In this document: piece after piece, positions 11,390-24,085 of the stretch | Numbering within the stretch: position 1 is the stretch's first letter | Layout: each line of letters begins with the position of its first letter | Source: Ignelater luminosus | Lineage: Eukaryota > Arthropoda > Insecta > Coleoptera > Elateridae | Assembly: GCA_011009095.1 (NCBI GenBank) | Contig: VTPC01091220.1 | Span: 186,001-250,000 of the forward strand | DNA length: 64,000 nt | Direction of reading: 5' to 3' | Program-made: the position numbers and the translations under genes | Notes under the pieces: model-generated | What the model was told of the DNA's origin: nothing | What the model saw: the letters and a program-made list of their open reading frames with translations, nothing else | Database searches by the model: none

Positions 11390-11800
11390 AAGTTCTTTTT
11401 CAGCCCGGTATGGTTGGAGTTGTTGGGACCGAGATGCAGCTCACTGGTGGCAGAAATGGCTGAGGTGGCGGCAACAGACACTACTGAGTGATGATGGCTT
11501 TGAAGTTGGAGCTTGCTATAGAATGGAGTCGATATTGGTGTTGTCAGTGGCAGTACTGAAGTGAAATAGCGAAGTGGATATGTAGATAGCTGATGACGGT
11601 GGGTTAATAGTTGAGTGATTAGAGAATTTAGAGTTAAAGGCGTGAGTGCAGAGTTACTGCTGAGTTGTGGTCATGGATATAGTAGGTGGGTGGTTAATGA
11701 TAGTAGGAGAAAAGAAAAATGTTTGGTTGTTTATTGGATATTGTGGTTAAGGGATTGTAACCGGAAGGAGTGGTATGGTAGGCTTGGAGCTGCTTAGGTT
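11390..11800 (+). repeat. GTG/GTT-rich degenerate patch, right of the non-LTR element
   Basis: Similar in texture to 9180-9440 (CACTGGTGGCAG, GAGGTGGCGGCAAC, GGTGTTGTCAGTGGCAG). The two patches may be one older element split by the retrotransposon insertion. Confidence 0.4.
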
Positions 11801-11829
11801 GAGAAAAATAATAATAAATCTCAGAATCA

Positions 11830-12000
11830 CAATCTGATTTTGAGCTGCGAAAGATTTAAATGAGGTGTCGGCAGGTCGGGAAATTCCTCGTAGCCCAGGC
11901 TCCACCGAGCTCCAGGGTGGTCGTGGCCTGGACCGAGGTTTTATACCTCGAATCGCAAACAAACGAGGATCGATTGGAAGAATAGTTCGTTCGTCCGGGC
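11830..12000. other. GC-rich patch, possibly part of a repeat
   Basis: A locally GC-rich block holds CAGGCTCCACCGAGCTCCAG and a TTTTATACCTCG box. The minus strand is open from 11962 to 11747 and reads PRSRPRPPWSSVEPGLRG, which I do not recognise. It could be the head of a retroelement or an untranslated exon. Confidence 0.25.
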
Positions 12001-12839
12001 AACATGCGACGCTATCATGACGGAAATAGAAAAAGTATTTTATGAAATATTAATCTTAATCTCAATAATGTGTAAAAATATTCATTTAGGATTCAAAGCC
12101 TGAAAGTGATAGGAAGTTGTAATATCCTTCATGCAATGATATTTACGAGTATTGTTTGTTACACCTGTCAAGTTCAATTTTTTTCATTCTTAGTGTAATT
12201 TAATTAAAAAAGAAAATAGGGATGCCTTTAGTTTTATGGACACCCTGTATAAGTGAAGCGAATAAAATCAAAATGGTAATAGTGAAGCATCGCTTTGAAA
12301 ACTGAAAAATCGAAATTCGATTTTGCGAGCTATCTTTAATTCTGTCAGTATCACTTTTTGGTTTCAGTTTTCGACGCACGTGATCTTAGAAAATGTGATT
12401 AACAAGTTGTTGCCGTTCTGATTAATCCAAGTGAGTAATTCTAATTCACACAAGACGTTTGATTTATTAAAATGCAGAATACGTTAGGTTAAGGGTACGA
12501 TCCGTAGAGAATATCAAACAAAAAACTGGAAACAGGAAATTTCAAGGTCAAGAAGGCTTTAAATTTCAAGAAAAGGGATCTTTTTTCAGAAATTTCCTAT
12601 GTTAAGTTATTCTAGTACCCTAGAAAACTGTTGAGCTTCTATCGATTCAAAATAAAATTGCGGATGTTGTTGAGTCATCAAAGTTGGTTATAGGGGCGAT
12701 TTAAGCGAAGAAAATAGTCTTCAGGATTCTTTTTTTTTTATGAAAAGAAAAGTCGAATTTTCTTACAAAAAAGGTCACATAAAATAGAGAATAAAAGTAA
12801 TTTTTGAATATAGGTCATGTAATAAAAGTGGTAACTAGG
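12001..12839. other. unassigned sequence with one transposon-end-like motif
   Basis: GGACACCCTGTATA at about 12238 is typical of insect Tc1/mariner ends, but no partner repeat was seen. The rest is AT-rich and non-coding. Confidence 0.35.
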
Positions 12840-12970
12840 CAGGCGGCGAGCTTTAGAGAACGCCGTGGCGGTCTCTCGGTCGCGATATCCGGGACCCCGC
12901 CACCAAAACCAAATCCGATTGCGGCTTTAGTGGAGAGGCTATCACAATAAATCCCGGAAATGGCTCACAT
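12840..12970. other. GC-rich patch
   Basis: GGCAGGCGGCGAGC and CCGGGACCCCGCCACC stand out against AT-rich flanks. No open frame or known repeat is visible. Confidence 0.25.
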
Positions 12971-14991
12971 CTATACGACATACAATTTTGTTTGAGTATT
13001 CACGAACCCGTATCGCAAATCTAATTTGCTTTGTTTTTTCCCTCCTTTTTTTAGGGGCTTGTTTTCTTTCTAAATTGGAATTTACCCCTTTCGCTTTAAA
13101 TGTTGACATTGGTTTAATATGTATACATACAAGGAAATGCGTGATACACGTATTTTTTTATTTTCTTAATCATAAAAGTATACATTGTTGCCTTTTCCGG
13201 TTTCATTGCTACCTTGTATGCGATACTTCTAACGTGGATAATACATAGCGGATGTATACAACCGCCAATTTATTTTGTTGTGAAAACTCGAAAGCATCGA
13301 AATCCAATAACATCTTTAAAGAGATATTTTTTGTTTTAATAATTTCCAATATGTCTGAAAAAGATAAGAAGAATTTTCTTTTAAGTTTTATTATGGTTTG
13401 CTACCGCTTTTGTCTAATCCTCGTAGAAAGATATCTAGTTAATAGTCTTTTTCTTGTTTGATAAAAAATTAATAGATGACGCTTTAATTTCTGTTTGCTT
13501 TCTACAAATTTGTTCTTAATCTTCACCATATCTTGTACTAAATCTATTTAAAAAATAATTTAAAAAAATATAAATTTAGTGAGTTGTGTCAACTGCAGCA
13601 GAATTTGATTTTGTGACAATCAACAATTTATTATTATCACTAGAGTGCGAACAATCACTATAATCATCTTATAAAATAACTTAGTCTTTTTAATGACATA
13701 CAGTTCGGTCCTGAGTAAGTAGGTTTTAATCAGACAGGTAGAAAAGGGAATCGAAGGTTTTTTAGATCTACAAATTAGGCTGCTAATCTAAGAAGCAAGC
13801 AAAAATTTTATGTAAACCATGTTACTTGTTTTAAATATTAAAAGTAAATGCATGAAAATTAATTATAGACTAATTAGAGGGATAGGGGTAGATCTTAAGG
13901 AAACTAGATTACATAAAGATGAAAAGAAGTACTGTAATTAAAAGAATCATGAAATCTAAAATAAAAAAGATTTTTAAATCTGGAGACTTAGGTTAGGTTG
14001 TTACAGAATTAAGAAAATTATATTAGAAATAAATAAAAATTAATAATATAGTACAATAGTGTTCGCTTCTCTATAGAATAAGGCTAGACTGTAATACTTC
14101 CAGTTCGTTAGTTTTACATTATATTGGAGGATTTTGAGAGGTTTCGGCAGACTACCTTAAATCCAAAACCATAAAATGATCAGACATCAAGGTGTACAGA
14201 TACTTAAATAAAGACAGAAACTTTTAGCTTGGCGAGGGAATAAATATATGCCGTACAAGACTACACAGGTAGTGGAAAAACAGACTACTGAAGAGAAAAG
14301 ATCAATTGGAACAGAAATTTAGTATCTAGGCACAGCCATTCCTATTTATTGTATGACAGAGTCCAGTTTCTGTTTGTGAGTTTAAATTGAAATTGATACC
14401 AAAGTAAGATCTACTTAAATCTACGTAAATAGTAAATAGTTCAAGAGCAAGCCATCGATCTTACGTCTTGGTTTATCTCAAGTATTAATCCAAAGCTTAC
14501 AAAAATGTCATAACCAGACAGAGCAGATCAATCAAAACTTCCCTTTGTGGTTACTTGTACATCAGTCATTAAGATGAGCCTTTTAAATAGCGGCACTGTT
14601 TTGACGAACGATTTCTTGTTTGAGTGAAAAGCTTCTTTTCTTCTCCAGCTTGATTTCTACTCCAAAAAAGCAATGACGTTTATAGACTTGGAAGAATAGA
14701 GAAAGGAGGATTGAAATGTGAAGGAAGAGAGCCATGTCTGTTTAACCGAACAAGAAGGACCTAGGGAATTGCAAATAGCTATACCGCTGAGAAGCATTTT
14801 TAATCCCGTTTTAGAAGAAGTCTAACTGAAGCTACTACTAGTTTACTCTGTAGGCCTCATTGATCATGACTTAGCTGATTGGAAGCGGGACTAGAGGTTA
14901 TTTTAAAACTAGTGGCAGGCGTGTTGCCTGGTTTTTTCTCCAGGTCATTTTATGTTGCAATAGATACCTGCAGGACAAATTACTTAGATAC
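12971..14991. other. unassigned AT-rich sequence
   Basis: Short frames of 69-86 codons (12988-13461) are T-rich chance frames. No domain, splice structure or RNA gene was found. Confidence 0.5.
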
Positions 14992-15050
14992 AGTCTAGGG
15001 TTGTGTTGCTCAACCTTTTTGCTTAAATGACTCCTACCTCTTCTTTGATC
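14992..15050 (+). mobile_element. possible hAT-like terminal remnant
   Basis: The string GTTGCTCAACCTTTTTGCTT resembles the common CAGNGGTTCTCAACCTTT ends of hAT elements and their non-autonomous derivatives. No matching opposite end or 8-bp duplication was found nearby. Confidence 0.25.
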
Positions 15051-16179
15051 TTACCTTTCCAACTACTGTTTGTTATGGTAAAAGCTTTTAATACTCAGTT
15101 TAACATTTAAACCCTAAAGTAAATAAAAAAGCTCGAGATATAGGGGCCAAGTCATGCAGGCAAATAAAATATTTGGACTAAACTGCCCAACCATTTAATC
15201 TAATCGCTGATAATACATCATTATAACTCTCGCTCCACAACAACAACAATGAAAGAAATTACTAACCTCAACTAACTAACTAAGCTTACGATTATTATAT
15301 CAGCTTGGTCTATACCAAACATACTTGGAGACCTACTACACCGTGATCAAAAGAAACAGACACGTCTGAAGTTGGTTGCTTAAGAATTTTACTTATATCA
15401 AGATTATATTCCTTCATTGCCGACTCTATTTTAATTCCATTTAGACTAAATGAGAACTGTGATTGTGGTCAGCTGTTTTGCGTTATTTATCACCGATCTT
15501 CCACCGTGTTCGTGGGCATTATTGTTTATTTTTGTTATTTCTGCTCAGTAGTCGACAAAAATAGTCTTTTTTAAGACTCTTCAGTTATCAGTGGTTGTTA
15601 TTTGGTACGTAAATAATTCTTAAATTATACAATTTCCATTGCGTCTAATATTAGTACTTTTATTATTTCTAATATGCAGCAAATCAGGATTTGTATGTGT
15701 ATTGCACGCTTCAATTTATATTGATCATTCTGTACAACAAAAAGCAGAAAGAAAAGAAATTTATGCATAGGTACTGCTATACTTGCTACGCCGAACAGAT
15801 AGAGTAATCACTTGCAATTTTCGTGATATTCCCAAAGAAGAGAAAATTTTCTCAAATTGGAACGTTGCTTACAAAACAAGTATTTGGGAATATCAGAAGA
15901 ACTGCACGCGATTACCTTATCTATTCAAGAATAATAGATTGTTTACAATTTACAAAGAAAACATTGAAAGTTCTCCTACTACTGTGCTACATTTTTTGCT
16001 AAAAGAATTGTAATGCTTCTGCCCTGAAAAAACTTATTCCTCTTGCCTCAATTATGAAATTAGACTAGAGAAGTTTATTTTCTTTTATAGGAACAGTTTT
16101 TTATTAAGTTATTTCACCCATTCTACTATTTGAGATTCTTGTAGTAACTTGTACAAGTCCTTGGCGAAGTGAGCAACGA
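15051..16179. other. unassigned AT-rich sequence
   Basis: A 76-codon plus-strand frame at 15783-16013 has no recognisable motif. Nothing else is supported. Confidence 0.5.
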
Positions 16180-16520
16180 ACATATTTGGTTCTGTTGAAA
16201 TCCTGTAGATAATCTACCTTCTGCGTTCTAAGGTCTCACATTTGCGTAGTATATGTCAAACTGTTTCTAGCTCCTTACTGTACATTCCCCAGTAAAAGTC
16301 TCTATCATGGTATAAATCCATTTTGCTTAAGCGCTCTTTTTGCAAATTCATATTCTGTAACGTAACTCATTACTGTTGACAGTTGGTGCTTGCTTTCCTC
16401 ATTGCCTTTGGCTCCAAAATGTCTTGGTAGTTAGATAAGTTTCACTATATTCTGGTTTCCCATTTCCTTTATTAGTTTGGATGTTACCTTTGTGTTTGCA
16501 AAAGTTATTCCTTTGCTGCG

Positions 16521-16710
16521 CACAGTGCTAAGTGGTGCATACTTCCGCCTAAAAGACGGAAGCCTTCCTAATGGGAAGCTGTACTTGCTTCTTGTTTTCC
16601 AGTCATATACTTTTGCTCCAGATCCTAATATCTTGGCTTTATATTCGTCCGTGTACCAGATTTGCTCTTCACAGGTCAATCTGGAACTTTTGTTTCTATT
16701 CCTCTAGATC
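16521..16710 (+). repeat. tandem duplication inside RNase H fossil, copy 1
   Basis: Runs from CAGTGCTAAGTGG to CCTCTAGATC and is followed immediately by copy 2. Shared blocks are CCTAAAAGACGGAAGCCTTC, GATCCTAATATCTTG, GTGTACCAGATTTG and CACAGGTCAATCTGGAAC. Confidence 0.85.
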
Positions 16711-16871
16711 CCACTGCAAAGTAGTACATACTTTCTCCTAAAAGACGGAAGCCTTCTTAACGGGAACTTTTGATCCAAATCCTAATATCTTGACCTTACA
16801 CCCGTCTGTGTACCAGATTTGGCATTCACAGGTCAATCTGGAACTCTTTGTTTCTATTCCCCTAGATCCCA
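16711..16871 (+). repeat. tandem duplication inside RNase H fossil, copy 2
   Basis: Directly adjacent to copy 1, in the same orientation. The offset between copies is 189 bp at the left blocks and 157 bp at the right blocks, so copy 2 lacks about 32 bp present in copy 1. Several substitutions separate them, so the event is old. Confidence 0.85.
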
Positions 16872-17320
16872 TATAATAGTTTTGAAGCTCGGTTCTTTCA
16901 TAGATTTCTTATTGTTATGACATATTTCTGAATTAAGTGGCACGTTACTCAGTTCGTTTTTCAGTCTTCTTCAGCTTGTATTAGGTTCCCCCTTAATTAT
17001 CAAGTGTAAGTAGGAATAATCCAGTAGTGTTTCCCTAGACCCCGTAGGGGTACTTTTTTATAAACCTTGTAATATGTAGACATGCAAGTCTGACATCTTC
17101 AGATTTTCAAAAATTATCTTCTGTATCGTACACTACACCAAAGACGTGTAGATAATTGTGAGTCGAATCAGCGTTTTTGTGTACATCTGACTACTTATCA
17201 CTAGGATAACCTCCATCTTCTTGTTTTTATTTTCTATATACCGGTTCCATGTGAGTCTGGAGTCTAGGGTCACTCCAACATACTAGACATCCCCTGACAC
17301 AGAGATCAGAGCTAAAAATC

Positions 17321-19849
17321 TGTCTGGCTTAATTTCATTAGATTAGCATTTTATATTTCTTCCTGATTTCGGGTGCAATTTGTTTTGGAAGAGTCTGACT
17401 GGAACTTGTAATGGAGAAACTTGTATTAGCCTTCAGCTCCTGCATCAATATTTACAGAAAATAAGATGAATTCAGATATTGACTTTAGAATCAGCTGTCG
17501 CTTTTATTTGCATCAGTACTAATCTTTTTGTTAACCATGAGTTCAGTTCGTTATCTCGATGACATTAGAAAATCGACATTTTAAATATCATGATAGGTTT
17601 AGAGTCTTCTTTCTGTGGTTGAGCACTTCAACGCAGAATGCATTGTAGCATTTCTAGGGGCTTTTGTAAAAGGTTATTATAAGGAATCATAACATTTTTT
17701 GCAACGTAAAATTCTAAATCAAACCCAGTAAAAGCTTACTTCGGTTTATTGCTCTAAACTGAAAGGCTACGCAATATCTCGATGGATCGCTTTGTTAGAT
17801 ACTGGTTTGAGTGTATAAAGAAATGCTGATTAGCAAACAGTCATTTATTAATAGACACTCGATGGTTTGCTAATTGATCTTTATTGCAGAAGGTAATTTT
17901 ACTTTAAAACAGTACATGGAATCTCATTATTTATTAAACGTAACTAACATTGGAGGTTTTCAACATTTCTAACTACGTACTGCAATAATGTGTTGAACGT
18001 CGCAAAACTTGCAGGAAACTAAATTCCTCCAAAATAAATAAAACAGAAAGCAAAACCACTTTCATCCAGTGGCAATAAGATTTTGAAGCTTTGTATATTA
18101 CAAGAATTTTGTTGATGTTTGAGTTAGAAGAAGAGTTTATTCACATCAGACATTATAAAAGAAATTCTCATGAAACAAAACTGCAGTATACTTAATAGCT
18201 CAGAAATATTGAGAAAGAAGTTTGTGCTCGGCATTGTAAATACATCAATTCTTTGGACGATTACAATTAATCAGATTTCTTGTAGTTTAATACTATTTGA
18301 AAACTTCAAAGCTTTCCTATTCGTATAGCATTTGTATAAAAAGTTAAAATTGGTTATTAAAGTAAGTTAATATTATCTTTAGGAAAATGAACGGAATGAA
18401 AATGGAGAACCTAAATAATGTCATAATGTCAACTTCAACCTTAATTTCGGTTCGATATTTATTATCATAATATCGATTAATTTAGTATTATAGATACCAA
18501 AGGCCTCCTCTCACCGAAAAGTAAATGAACCCATTGTTTGTCGTCGCTTATTGTTCTACTCTATATAAAGCGAAAGAGAGCGAAACAGAAAGAGAAAGGA
18601 CTAGGTTGTTCCCATTACGATTATAATTAAAGCTATATTGCGACGTTAATTTTTCCATTGTGTTGCAAATGTTATCAAAACAGACTAAATTTTACGAGAG
18701 TTCCCTAAAATGAGATAACAAAACGTAAACTCATATTCTTGCCTTGTTTATTGTTATCGAAAATTTTCACCTTATCTTTCTGCTAGCTTTCCTCTACTTG
18801 GTAAGTTTGTTATAATATAATAAAGTTCCGAAAGATACGAGTCCGGTTTTAATAATAACAACAATATTATTAACGTGTACAAAATAATATTTTCTGAAAG
18901 CGACGTAAAGCTTTCAGGGTGTATTTTAAAACAGAAAGATGATGAATTCAGACATTTATATTAATTAGAAATTGCCGTAATTGCTTGAGCAGCATCCTTT
19001 AAGTAAATGAGATTTAACAAACTCTTTTGAAGAAGAACTTCTGAAAATTTGAATTCAACCTTGAATTTTCTTGAATTGGATTTTATATTTTAGAAGCGTA
19101 GCAAGACTTTAAAAAGAAAAATGTTGTTGCTTTTCCCAGTTATTTCTTAGTTTAGCGCGAATTTTACTAAACTTTTTATTTTTATTTAGAATCGTTGACA
19201 GACTTTAATACAAGTTTTGATTGGATTTAGTTGTTAAATTGAAAATGATAGGAATTTTAAAAATGTTTTACTTTGAACTTTTCAACTATCAGATCTACAC
19301 AATATAATATGATATGGTGTAGATGATGCCGGGCTGTTTTAATTCTTGTTCTTAAAGAACGTCATTTATTTACAGCAAACTTTTGTATCGCTTACAGTTG
19401 AAATATAAATACTGTAAATGTAATTAAAAAAATGCATTTCATCACAGTGAGAAATTCCCAGTTGTGAAAATAAAAAGGTTGTTTTTGGTAGGTGTAAGAA
19501 TGACAATAAAAGTCAGTTATCCCAATGTTATTAATTCTTCTGTTCAGTTATCTTTGGATGTCTTGCATTCTCGTTGGTCTTTTTTCTAATAGTACTAACA
19601 TTGCTTTTAGAATTTGTCTGATCCTTTCTGAGCAGCATTGTTAATTTGCTCTGTTTCCTGTGATATCCTGTATCTTTCAAATATTAAAACGATAGTGTGG
19701 TATCAATTGTGGAAGGGATCTTCTTGACGTAATGCATGTGAAAAGTCAATCTAGAAAAAATTATCGTTTTCACGCGTTTGGTATGAAAAGTTTTCTTCTT
19801 ACATTGCTTATATATTGGGAAACAGTTGTTTTTGTAAGCTACTATATAA
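17321..19849. other. unassigned AT-rich sequence
   Basis: No open frame above 60 codons. A purine-rich stretch with AAAGAGAGCGAAACAGAAAG lies at about 18573 beside a TATATAAAG box (about 18561). This could be a promoter, but no transcript unit can be linked to it. Confidence 0.45.
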
Positions 19850-20250
19850 ACCTAAAAGAAACTCTTAGTTTGTAGAACTACATCAACAGTTATACTTACT
19901 ACGTCTTTCTCTTCCGTACAAATTAAAAACTCTTTCCTAATACGCCCCACAATCTCCCGAAAAGTGGAAAAACCTTTTTCCCCCTTCCTACATTTAGGGC
20001 ATGGTAGGTTTTTCTATACACCTATGAGAAGAAAATGTATTTTTAGAGTACAGTGACCTATTAGGATCTTAATTTGTGGACTTTACAACAAGTTTACCCT
20101 TTAAGTCTCATGAGCTCATATTACATTCAGGACTGAAGTAATTTGTTGTTTTGGAAAAAGCTCTGGTTTCGAGCAGGTAAGTTTGACAAATTGATCCGCC
20201 TTCTCATTGCCGTTCCAGATAAATATTTTTTCCGAATCACTATCTGATAT
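19850..20250 (-). pseudogene. RNase H C-terminus and Cys-rich tail of a non-LTR retrotransposon, fossil
   Basis: On the minus strand about 20220-20105 reads GNEKADQFVKLTCSKPELF, the end of a retroelement RNase H domain (GNExAD motif). It is followed at about 20065-19900 by ILIGHCTLKIHF then PCPKCRKGEKGFSTFREIV, resembling the LTGHxxLxxHL...CRxCxExxET tail of I/R1/Jockey-type elements. Stops interrupt it. Because it is the C-terminal part and lies upstream of the N-terminal RNase H piece at 16.4 kb, it is a separate insertion. Confidence 0.65.
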
Positions 20251-21589
20251 CCATACGAAATCCATTCGCATAGAAACCATCGAGTCCTGTTAGTTTGTAT
20301 TTGATTTGTCCGCTTTTTCACTGTTTCTTGTCCCATGTAGCTGTAGCCTATTCTTCACCTCGTTTATCCTAAAGATGGATTAAGGTAGTTCCTTTTTCAT
20401 TAACTGGGCTATCTTGGCGTGTTTCCTACGTTAGTTCCCTTTCCAAATAATAACCCTGCGTGTTGCATTTTGAGGTTATGAGCTCTTTTTTGATCTAAGT
20501 TCATTACTTTCTAAAAACCCTTGAGACGGCATATTTGTAAATGTTTATACAAAGCATGTGTACGCTTATAGTTTTATATAGCCAGTTTTATATGACTAAT
20601 GTCTAGATCTACTCGTTTCTAAAAATTATCAAATCAGCTTACCCGTTCTCCAGTTCTAATGACTTTACGATTACAAAAGCAGAGTTTCCAATTCTTCAAC
20701 TTGCTTGTTTTTGTCAATTGCTTACAAACTTGGCATCCGAAGCATTGACAGCTTTAGGCATATAAAGAAATACTAATTGTTGAACAATAAGTAACCATAA
20801 CTTGATATCTGGAACAGAAATGGTTAAGTAAGTAAGTGCTAAATGGTAACGGGACTGTAAATAGGAGCAACGGGAAGTTCTTGGTGCGATTTAACAGTCA
20901 TCAATCAAGAAAACAATACGAAAAGTGGAAACTTATTTTGCGAATAATAGAAAGCAGAAGTTTATCCAGTTTCTGATTTCTAGCTTTTTTCTTCTAACTC
21001 CCTGGAAATAAAATTAGAGCGTAATAGGTTACAATCATTCAGAAAAATTAAGGCGTTCTGCATTTGAATACACTTAGCGTTAACAGGTTTTCAGCTGCTA
21101 GAATTCGAACGGTAATATACTTTTTAAAGCCCACAGAAGTATTTTGACACAAAATTGAAGAGTTGCACTTTATGATGCTGCGGAGCAATAGCAGCCACTA
21201 TAAACAATATAAGTCTCTTTAACCATTAGTGATGTTAAAAAACTGAGTTGACATTGTCAAGGGTGTCAGCGGAATTTTTCTGTTAAGCAAGTTTAGTGTA
21301 GGCAGTCAACTATTCTCGAAAAGATGTGATCTAGCTTTTTTCCGTCTGTATGCATTCAATAGTTACCAGCCACTACCACCAACGACTACACATGTGAAAA
21401 TTGCCGATTTAACCAGTGTCGAACTACTAACAGATCAGACTCATTCAGCCAGTACACATTACACCGTTATGTGATTCACCAAGTCATCAATAATAAAAAA
21501 AGAAGCTTTCTCAAAGCTTAAGATGCTTCGTACTTCTAGTTACTAGTTGATAATCATGATCAAAAGAAATTGAGAGAGTATGGAGAAAA
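20251..21589. other. unassigned AT-rich sequence
   Basis: No supported gene, RNA or repeat. Confidence 0.5.
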
Positions 21590-21851
21590 TTGAACCATTA
21601 CGAATTGAATCAAACTAACCAATACACAACCCTTGGGAGTTCCACTCTACATTTACCCACTTGTAAAAGGGGCCAGCTTGTAACCTACAAATATAGTGGT
21701 TTAATTTTTCTTCTTCTAACTCTTTCCCAATTATGCCTTATCATGTTGGGTCCTCGGTCCAGCTTCTATAGGTGGTTTCATATCCTACCATTTGTTCAAC
21801 CTCTTCCATCATTTTTTCTCTTTTCCTTGCTGACTCTCTGATATTGTCCTC

Positions 21852-22223
21852 TTACTGGATTCTGGATCTTCCGCTATCTTTTCTTTTTTCTGTTCTCAGT
21901 TCAAAAATATTTTTAGTGTATCTATTGATATTCATTTTTTTTGAGATGTCTATACCACTTTCTAGCATCTTAGTTGCAATATCTCTCTTCCTTATTTTTG
22001 CTAAACCCAGGATCTGTATCTCATACTTCTCTATTTCCTCTATTTCCTCTATTATGTCTATTTTCTGTCCTGTCAGTGACGTTACGTTCCACGTTCCAAA
22101 TCTTATCCTTGATCTTGCCGCTTGTCTTCGATTCAGCCGTCGGGACAAGTGGCTGTTGGTCCACGGTTGCTTATTATGAATATTCGCAACAATCCTGTTT
22201 CCAGGACTTCCCCCATCTTCCAT
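21852..22223 (-). pseudogene. AP-endonuclease N-terminus of a non-LTR retrotransposon, fragment
   Basis: The 123-codon minus-strand frame contains IRFGTWNVTSLTGQ followed by EKYEIQILGLAKIRKRDI. This matches the start of APE-type endonuclease domains of insect non-LTR elements (RxGTWNVRSLTGK...YxLDILGLSETR). The Asn of WNV is kept, but the catalytic Glu of the SET box reads AKI, so it is degenerate. The downstream catalytic His/Asp blocks and the RT are not found. It could belong to the same family as the RT at 9.4-11.1 kb, but it is a separate copy. Confidence 0.75.
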
Positions 22224-23097
22224 CCGAGGGATGCGCTCTCTAGGAGTATGATCTCCCGAGATTGTTATTCTATTAGTGCTATTAGTTCGTAGATGTCATT
22301 TTTACATAAATGAATATAAACAGAATTGTATGCTTGTTAATCCCCAACAGACTTGTTTCATTTTTATTTTAAGTTTTTAGATTAGACAGACTTACCTTCA
22401 ATGAAGTTTGATCTTGATTATACGAAAGCTTTGTCGAAAAAAATTATATGTACTTAGTTTTCTCTTTGGTTTCAGTCTGCCATTATGTTTAAAGCTGAGA
22501 ATTTGTACGAGCATTTATCCCCGCCTAGCTCATTTTATTTCCAAAGTCTATTTATCGCAACTTGTTGAGTAAAAGGAAAATCTAGGATCTGGATAGAATT
22601 ATTTCCTTCGACGAGACTTTCATATAATTAAAATTAAACTTCTCTTAATCCAAGTTTGTTTAATGTAAAGATTATATTCAGAGTTGTTTCGAGAATAATA
22701 TTTAGCTTCTTAAAAAATGTTGAAACAAATAATTGAAAAAACATTTATGATTAAAAATACAGACTATAACTATATTAACATTTGTATGAAACATCCATTA
22801 AACTCAAGAAACATGAACACCTAACCAACATATATCTATGTACTTAAAATGATATTAGCAAAACTTAAGGAATCATTAGAAGTTAAGGGCCTTTGATAAA
22901 ACTTTTTTGAGCTATTACTCTAACCTGTCGTTAACCTAATGGTGTAGCAATGGTCAGACCTTTTCTAGCCATTGCTGCTGTGTGCAGAAAATTGCGTAAT
23001 GTCTATAGTACTACCCTCTAGTATAATCTTCTTTATTCATATACTTATTGACTCATTCTATGAGAACCATCTTTTTTGGAAACTAAAAATTTGGTGG
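22224..23097. other. unassigned AT-rich sequence
   Basis: No supported gene or repeat. Confidence 0.5.
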
Positions 23098-23580
23098 AAA
23101 TACAGAGTGTTCTGTAATCACATGGCCATAGCTTAAACACGTGTTGGTCAAGTCATTTTAAGGCGAGACTGTCTTATAAACATATGTTTGAAAATCAATC
23201 GTTAGAAAGTTACAGTCATTTAAAGCTATTATGCACTATTGACAAAAACTGGAAGAGGGGGCACAGTTCCTTGGCCATTGCAATTACAAGCTGTTAACTC
23301 CGTTGACTACTATTTTTGGGATCATATGAAGGGTGTACTGTAGGCAGAACTGTCACACAATAAGGACGAACTTGTTCTAAAAATTATGAATACCTCTGCG
23401 TCCATTTGTGTCAATGCTTGTACTTTTCGAACGGATACTTCGTTCATTGTACGAAGAGCTAGAAAGGAACATTCTAAACAATTCAAACATTTAGATTCTT
23501 TTCTAGAACACGACTGTAAATGATGTAGTCCAGATAGTAACCTAGCTGCATCGCTCAATAGCTATAGTGTACATACGATT
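23098..23580 (+). mobile_element. Tc1/mariner-superfamily transposon relic, internally deleted
   Basis: The left edge reads ATACAGAGTGTTCTGTAATC followed by ACATGGCCATAGCTTAAACA, a typical insect transposon head. At 23254-23340 the plus strand reads GRGGTVPWPLQLQAVNSVDY then YFWDHMKGVL, corresponding to the WPPRSPDLNPxDYFxWGxMK block around the third catalytic Asp. A further C-terminal segment (about 23350-23520) includes DELVLKIMNTSASICV. The first two thirds of the transposase are missing and stops are present. Confidence 0.7.
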
Positions 23581-24013
23581 GCGTCTCCCTCCCCTTTAAA
23601 CATTAAAACAATTGCATTGTCAATGGCAGAAAGACTAGCGCTAACTAACTAATTAACTAAACGGTTACCCGGCTTTGCGACTGATTCTGATAAGGTTGTT
23701 GCAATTTTCAAGTCTATCTTGGAAACTCCCAAAAGAGACAGTTCTTTGGCAGGAGATATTTTACAATCAACTATGTAGGATACTCTCCAGAAAGACCCAG
23801 TTTAATACCATTTTACCAACACAAGGATAAAAGGCTCCGTAATAGCTTTCGGATTGGGATCAATTTTCGACAAATCCAAGACAACTGCGTTGAACTGAGG
23901 TTCTAAAGAAAAAACATCTTCATCTTTATGCGCTTCAATATCCACAACAGCTAAGAACAAAAGGAATATTAATATACAGAATGATTTGAAACTGTAAAAC
24001 CGCTAGCATACGT
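23581..24013. other. unassigned sequence
   Basis: No supported feature. A CTAACTAACTAATTAACTAA run lies at about 23640. Confidence 0.45.
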
Positions 24014-24085
24014 ATCTGCCACGGCAGCCTAGTTGGTTTAAGGTTCCTAAAGCAAGAAGGTTCAAATCATATCGGCAGCAGATAA
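24014..24085 (+). repeat. possible tRNA-derived SINE head or tRNA pseudogene
   Basis: An A-box-like CAGCCTAGTTGGTTTAAGG is followed about 30 bp later by a B-box-like GGTTCAAATC, the spacing of an RNA polymerase III type 2 promoter. The outer arms do not pair as a functional tRNA would. A tRNA-derived SINE relic is the likeliest reading. Confidence 0.3.

Larger units (their letters stand above)
16180..17320 (-). pseudogene. non-LTR retrotransposon fossil: RT C-terminus and RNase H
   Basis: On the minus strand, about 17290-17200 reads as an RT C-terminal block (VGVTLDSRLTWNR then NKNKK), as in VKYLGVTLDxRLTW of R1/I/Jockey-type elements. Further along, 16679-16431 is open and reads EEQIWYTDEYKAKILGSGAK and, after a short gap, YSFPLGRLPSFRRKYAPL. 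This is the N-terminal half of a retroelement RNase H domain (IWYTDGSK...GAGV...A/VFQAEVYA), with the catalytic Asp of YTD kept but the Glu of AE replaced. An internal tandem duplication (16521-16871) sits in the RNase H region. Confidence 0.75.
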
